This document shows positions 58,958 through 64,000 of a DNA stretch of 64,000 bases, one piece after another. The stretch is from positions 3,952,353 through 4,016,352 of the forward strand of contig OZ022244.1 in assembly GCA_963978895.1 (NCBI GenBank). The letters run 5' to 3'. Each line of letters begins with the position of its first letter. Within the stretch, counting starts at the first letter, position 1. The notes beneath the pieces were generated by a model. It ran no database searches. It was not told where the DNA came from and saw only the letters and a program-made list of their open reading frames with translations. The position numbers and the translations under genes are program-made. Origin of the DNA: Erpobdella octoculata. Its lineage: Eukaryota; Annelida; Clitellata; Hirudinida; Erpobdellidae.

Positions 58958-59884
58958 TATGCCTAATATCCGCGAGTCTGGCTTTAAACAAACTCTAATC
59001 TAGTGTGTAACATTTCTAAGAATTGTTGACGAACATATTCAAATGGTTTGCAACATGGTTACAAGAAACTCTAACTCGAGGTCTATCCCACAACTAGGTT
59101 AACTGAAGGTGTTATAGTGAGTAAGTTTTGAAAAAAAATTATATCCGTAAGAAGCTGTGTGAAAAGAATCATAAATGTTTGTTTGTTTGATAATCAGTTA
59201 TGTTATGCTTCTTATGCTTCACCTCGTTCCTACTTTTATTTCAAAGCAGCATTTTATTTTGAGACATATTAGTAATAACAAAAGATTTCTCTTACAGAGA
59301 TAAAACTTGCTTTACTTTTGAATTATTTTCTGATTTATTTTTAGTTGGATTGATAAATATTTCTAAAACCTTAAAAATAACCAGAAAACTATTGCGTTTC
59401 TCTAAATCACACAACTTTTCAAACCAACTTTAGTACGCAGTTACATTGTAATAAATGTTGTTTACTTTTAAAACTTTCAACATTTACAGTCAGCGTCTGT
59501 TATGTGACCAAATCCCCGTTTGCTGACATCATTTAATGCCAGAACAAAAATTCAACTAAAGAGAGATGCATCCTAAAAAGTACTAAACACTTCACTATCG
59601 TTATATAAATCATGACGGTCTTGACACTAAGATAATTCATTATAAATGATTTATGAATATAAATAAAACTTTTATACAATCCGTATCATTTAGTTGTAAC
59701 CGATAAATGACCTGATATGGAAGTTAATTACAAACCCTTGAGCCACAAATTATAAATTATCTGTACCTGAAAATTTTAAAACGAGTTTTAAGGAATTTGA
59801 GTTAAGATGAAAAAAGTTACCTGAGTAATTTTTATAATGGGTGTCAGTGGTGTCATCCATGCATTCGATATTAAATGTATGTAT
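58958..59884. other. Intergenic DNA, nothing recognised
   Basis: AT-rich, no coding or repeat signal that I can support. Confidence 0.4.
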
Positions 59885-60134
<250 letters not shown>

Positions 60135-60443
60135 CCGACTATTGTCCAACGCTCTTATCTCTAAAACAAAAAAATTAGTTCAAAAAATGTTAATACTCGT
60201 ATGTTCACTTCATTATTATTTTTACATTATAGTACATTAGTATACAAGTGTTGTTTTAAAAAAACATTTTTCATATTTTATATTATATTTCATTTTTTAG
60301 TGTTTATTGTTCTTTTATTTTTTTATGAATCTAAATCTTTTAGTTTTTTATGAATTTGAATCTTTCAATATTTTTTTATGATTTTTCCTTTTTCAGTGAT
60401 TAATTTTTTTTTCCTAATTTAAAAACAGATTAATGTACTTAAT

Positions 60444-60520
60444 GTCACCCATCAAAGTACTAACCGAGCTCGACGTTGCTTAACTTCGTGGTTCGGATCA
60501 GTAGTGGTGCTTTCAAAGAC
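60444..60520 (-). repeat. 5S rRNA-derived repeat or pseudogene
   Basis: On the minus strand the text GAAGTTAAGCAACGTCGAGC followed by TCGGTTAGTACTTTGATGGG and TGAC matches the internal promoter half (A box, intermediate element, C box) of metazoan 5S rRNA, with about ten changes. The 5' third is poorly matched and the 3' end of the gene is absent, so it is not a working 5S gene. It may be the head of a 5S-type SINE. Confidence 0.72.
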
Positions 60521-60689
60521 AACGTTGACACTGAGATGTAAAAGCTAACAAACAATATTGCAAGTTAATATAAGCCATGGACTTCTATCTAAGCGTTGTA
60601 AAATAGGTACGTTTAGGCCTGTAATAAAAAATATTATGTAACTGTAAATTGACAGTCTTAAAAATCCAAGACGTATTTACCTAAGCTTA

Positions 60690-60735
60690 TTATGCAAGAG
60701 GTTGTAGTAGTAGTAGTTGTAGTAGTAGTCGTATA
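60690..60735. repeat. (GTA)n-like short repeat
   Basis: GTTGTAGTAGTAGTAGTTGT and continuing; short degenerate trinucleotide run. Confidence 0.7.
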
Positions 60736-60779
60736 GAATTATTAGTATAGCGCACTTTAGTGTTGTGAGACTTCAGAAG

Positions 60780-60950
60780 CACTTGGAATGGCTCGTGCAT
60801 ATGAGATCACACAGTTTCCTACCACCCGCACGTGTATCCAAAATCGGTATGTGCTGAACCATGGACTCATTAAGGAGTCCATGGCTAAACCGTATTACCC
60901 CTAGTCGCGAAACTGGTACTCATTTATCGACCAATGAAGAATGAAAAAAT
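60780..60950 (+). repeat. Interspersed repeat, relative of 39130-39290
   Basis: Contains ATGGACTCATTAAGGAGTCC, a perfect inverted repeat, between GATCACACAGTTTCCTACC and CGCGAAACTGGTACTCATTT. Opposite orientation to the copy at 39130. Confidence 0.6.
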
Positions 60951-62736
60951 GAGTCTGCTTGAGCATTGTGATTTAATTTCTTGCTCAAGAAAACTACCTG
61001 TCCAAACTACTAGACCAACACGTCTCACAGATATCCGATTTCATCAAACATTATGCTGGATTTATTGTTAAAAAACATCGCAAAATATTGAAACTATCTT
61101 AAGATACAGAGGTATAACAAAAAATGTAGGGATTTTAATGAGTTTGAACCGTTTCGATTCAAAGCATTTGAACATTTTTTTATATTGCTAAGCAGTTGTG
61201 TAATTACCTAACTTAATCATTCACAATGATCGAGATCCTGACTTGATTAAACTTCCTATGATAATCATAGAAAAAGAAAAAGTTGTCTATTTAATTTATG
61301 ACACTTTGATAAAAAAAACCGTTTTTTCTAGCGTTTTTCTAATTTTGTTTACGGTGTTTTGTGTTTAAACTCAAACAACTTGTAATCTGATAGTTTAACC
61401 AAAAGAAGAAGTTGAATTACATCAATACCGACTGTTTGCTGGTTTTATGCTTTATTTGCCTAGAAATTCATTATCAATAGTTATATAGATATATCTGAGT
61501 CCTTCACAAGAATGTATGCCCACCGCATAAACTTTTACAATACCTACGTTGTTTACTGAGTTACTAACTCAAGTGCTTCGGCATCGCTTTTTGTTCTGAT
61601 TTGATAAATGACATACTGAGCCCAATCTTGAAAATCTGATAAACGTGGTCCTAAAACAAAACTGAAGCCATGTTTTTATTACATTTTTAAGCTGCAATGC
61701 ACCACGAACTGTAATTAATTTTTATTGACGCAAAAGCTGATAAAGGTTTCATTGAATTTAAACGATCAAAAAAAGTCATGCTGCGCAATTTAACCAATAA
61801 AAAAGAAGAAGATAGATACATATTCATCATAAGAATAGAGAAAATAGATAAATAACCAGCAGAGAAAATCGTTTGTGACAATATTGACTTCAAGTGTAGG
61901 CTGCATGCCGTTAGTATGTGTCATGGGGTAATTGAAGCGTTTGAGCAAATTTTTTGTACCACTCGGTTTTGTCAGGCCTGAATCTCTACCGACATAGCTA
62001 TTCTAATCAATGTTGTTGACATGTGGCTGAATGGAATGTTCTGGCAAGTTGCTAATGTATAAGACTGAAACAGTAAACCAAACACTGAGTCACCAAATTA
62101 AGGTTTTTTTAATTTTAAAATCAGAACAATTAAGAAGTGCTAATACTTTATCTAATATACTAAAAATGTCAACTAAAACCAATGATAAAAAAACTTTGAA
62201 GAAATCTTTTTGCTTGATATTACTTAAATCCAGAAAAACTCGCACAATATTTAAAGACTGCTAGTAGGCCTTTTCCCTCATTTTTTGGGTGTTAAACAGC
62301 TAAACATGAACAAACTGAGCTATGGATAGAAAAATTTATTAAACGAAAAATCATGTGTCAGTAAGTCTCTCCAGTCACGTCTGACAATGATCACAAAAAG
62401 TCCATCCTAAATGTTGATCAAATATGCATATACCAGAAACTATTATTTATGTTTAAATTTCACTATTTCACTAGCAATAAATATACAACTCTACAATTTT
62501 TTGCCATGTAGTTAAGTTTTTTTATTGGATATATTATCACCATAGCTTCTAATAACTGCATTTATTCCCACACTGTATGTAATTGTTACTTTTTAATAGG
62601 GCATACATCTCGCAGATTTTAACTCTTTTTGTATTTCCTATGAGCATTTTATTAAAAATTGTAATTTTTTTTATTTGAAAATTTTTTTTAATTTTTTTAA
62701 TTTTTTGCTCAATAAGCTCACTTGAAAAAAAACGAA
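60951..62736. other. Intergenic DNA, nothing recognised
   Basis: Only short frames without family likeness (such as 62031-62264). Confidence 0.4.
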
Positions 62737-62738
62737 TA

Positions 62739-63203
62739 CCGTATATACTCGGGTATAAGTTGATCCGAGTATAAGTCGGTGTACTTTTTGAAGTAAAATA
62801 GCGTCCAAAGAGAAAAAAATGAAAAAAAATAGTTAAATGAAGCTGGAGCTTCGTCATCAGAACCACCATACAGTAAGTCATATTGTTCATGTGTAATTTT
62901 CATATTTGCTGTGTATTCGTCATCATCTTCACTGTCGCTTAAGTTACTGATTTTTCGTAATCTTGAAATAGTAAGTCATTTTTAGTTTCGTCCATAACAA
63001 TGGACCACATTTTAAGAAAAATTTGGGAAATGGTGTTTTTTCTTTACAAAACAATGTAAAAACAATAAAAACGTTTAACTAAACATAGAGTTTAATTTTA
63101 AGGCTATTTTATTTAAATGACTAGCTCCAAAAATCTTCAGTATATTCAATGTCTCATGGATAAGTCGAAGTTGTTTTTTGGAATCATAAAAGAGTATATA
63201 CGG
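62739..63203. mobile_element. TA-flanked MITE (Tc1/mariner-pogo type)
   Basis: Inverted ends CCGTATATACTC (62739-62750) and GAGTATATACGG (63192-63203), each flanked by TA (62737-62738, 63204-63205). The left end runs on as GGGTATAAGTTGATCC, and the right end inverted has GACTTATCCATG. The minus strand near 62940-62830 has a frame DSEDDDEYTANMKITHEQYD that could be a leftover of a transposase. 465 bp in all. Confidence 0.75.
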
Positions 63204-63693
63204 TAATTTATATTTAAAAAATCCTATGCCACAAATTTTTCTATGTGGACAATGCATGTCTCTTTTGTTTTTTAAACTTATCTTTGGTACAACACCTTTG
63301 TGGATTGCTTTCACTTACTATCAAAATTCTTGGCATTGCTTTGTTCTGCTGTAGTGCTTTAATTAGCATCTACAACGAGTGGTGATATTATTCAACAAGA
63401 CTAAAAAAAATCACAGTTGCATGACTCACAAATTCCAGCACGTGTTCCTGAGCGCTAGGCACGTCTGATCATGTGCAAGTGAAAAAATTTTTATTCGCAG
63501 AAAAATGGGACACTGGCTCTAAACCTTCGCATCATTTATTGATTCTGGTACACCAGCAATCACATCTATGAGGCTCATTTTGTGATCCCAAATTTCATAT
63601 AATCATAAACGCCTATTTTAACAGCTAAATGTCCTTGAATTTAACAAAACAACACAACTTTCTTGGGATTTTTTATTTGGTTTTTCGAAATAT

Positions 63694-63799
63694 TTTGTAG
63701 TATAATCTGCAATATAAATGTTTTTAATTTGTAGTATAATCTGCAATATAAATGTTCTTATTTTCTAGTATAATCTGCAATATAAATGTTTTTATGTTA
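63694..63799. repeat. 36-bp tandem repeat, 3 units
   Basis: TAGTATAATCTGCAATATAA plus ATGTTTTT-type spacer occurs three times with near identity. Confidence 0.9.
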
Positions 63800-64000
63800 T
63801 AAATGTGGTCAAAATAACTGTAGCACCACTGGAGATTTGGGCAATGGTAATGGACACTAGGCAGCTTAAAGTTTGATTGTTAATCTGCATGTCATATTTT
63901 AAGATTTGCAGAGTTGAATATTGAAAGTGGCTTTTACTTAAAACTCAGATATTTTTAAGTTAGCATTGCTTCCATCATATTTATGCTTTAGCACATCTAC

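Noticed and set aside
61687..63314. Small frames at 61687-61893, 62031-62264, 62549-62890 and 63075-63314
   Set aside because: No recognisable family, splice context or conservation to judge by; the last two overlap or abut the MITE.

Overview
This window looks like nuclear DNA of an AT-rich invertebrate animal. Introns, TATA boxes, AATAAA signals, tRNA-derived SINEs, Helitrons, hAT, pogo, MULE, Ty3/gypsy, LINE and hammerhead-bearing retroelements all point to a metazoan. The retroelement mix (a gypsy element with a tRNA-Trp-like primer site and a retroviral-type zinc knuckle) and a METTL24-type exon would suit a mollusc, perhaps a gastropod, but that is inference only.

Host genes are few. 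The terminal exon of a METTL24-like methyltransferase lies at 176-484 (+). The main content is a family of four LY6/uPAR (three-finger) GPI-anchored protein genes: A (+, 16582-23896), B (-, 33027-28258), C (+, 43161-48310) and D (-, 52869-50902). A and B face each other tail to tail, and so do C and D. The whole A-B cassette (about 12395-33282) was duplicated in direct tandem to give C-D (about 33283-53281). A and C are almost identical. B and D have diverged almost only at amino-acid-changing positions in the three-finger domain, and D carries a one-base insertion that breaks its first coding exon.

The duplication works as an internal clock. Several transposons sit in one copy while the other keeps the empty site: a gypsy element (33680-38729, duplicated GTAAT), a gag-only LTR element (28638-30596, duplicated ATAT), a Helitron (30809-32139, inserted between A and T), another Helitron (19472-21686) and a 152-bp MULE-type MITE (47842-47993, 9-bp duplication). 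Older elements are in both copies.

Left flank (0-12.4 kb): a retroelement tail, the methyltransferase exon, a degraded LTR-element leader joined to a non-muscle myosin rod pseudogene that abuts a Helitron 3' end, SINEs between long TA tracts, a pogo/jerky-type transposase pseudogene, a 4-kb array of Helitron-like hairpin repeats, and a LINE pseudogene. Right flank (53.3-64 kb): a gypsy integrase remnant, long TA and ATT microsatellites, nested hAT MITEs, a 5S-rRNA-derived repeat and a TA-flanked MITE, with no gene that I can support.

The most unusual structures are two short retroelement ends (33829-34681 and 34821-35788) inserted in the TA tracts of the gypsy 5' LTR. Each has an ORF ending in four arginines and then a hammerhead ribozyme motif, and the ribozyme stems differ in sequence between the two yet both pair.
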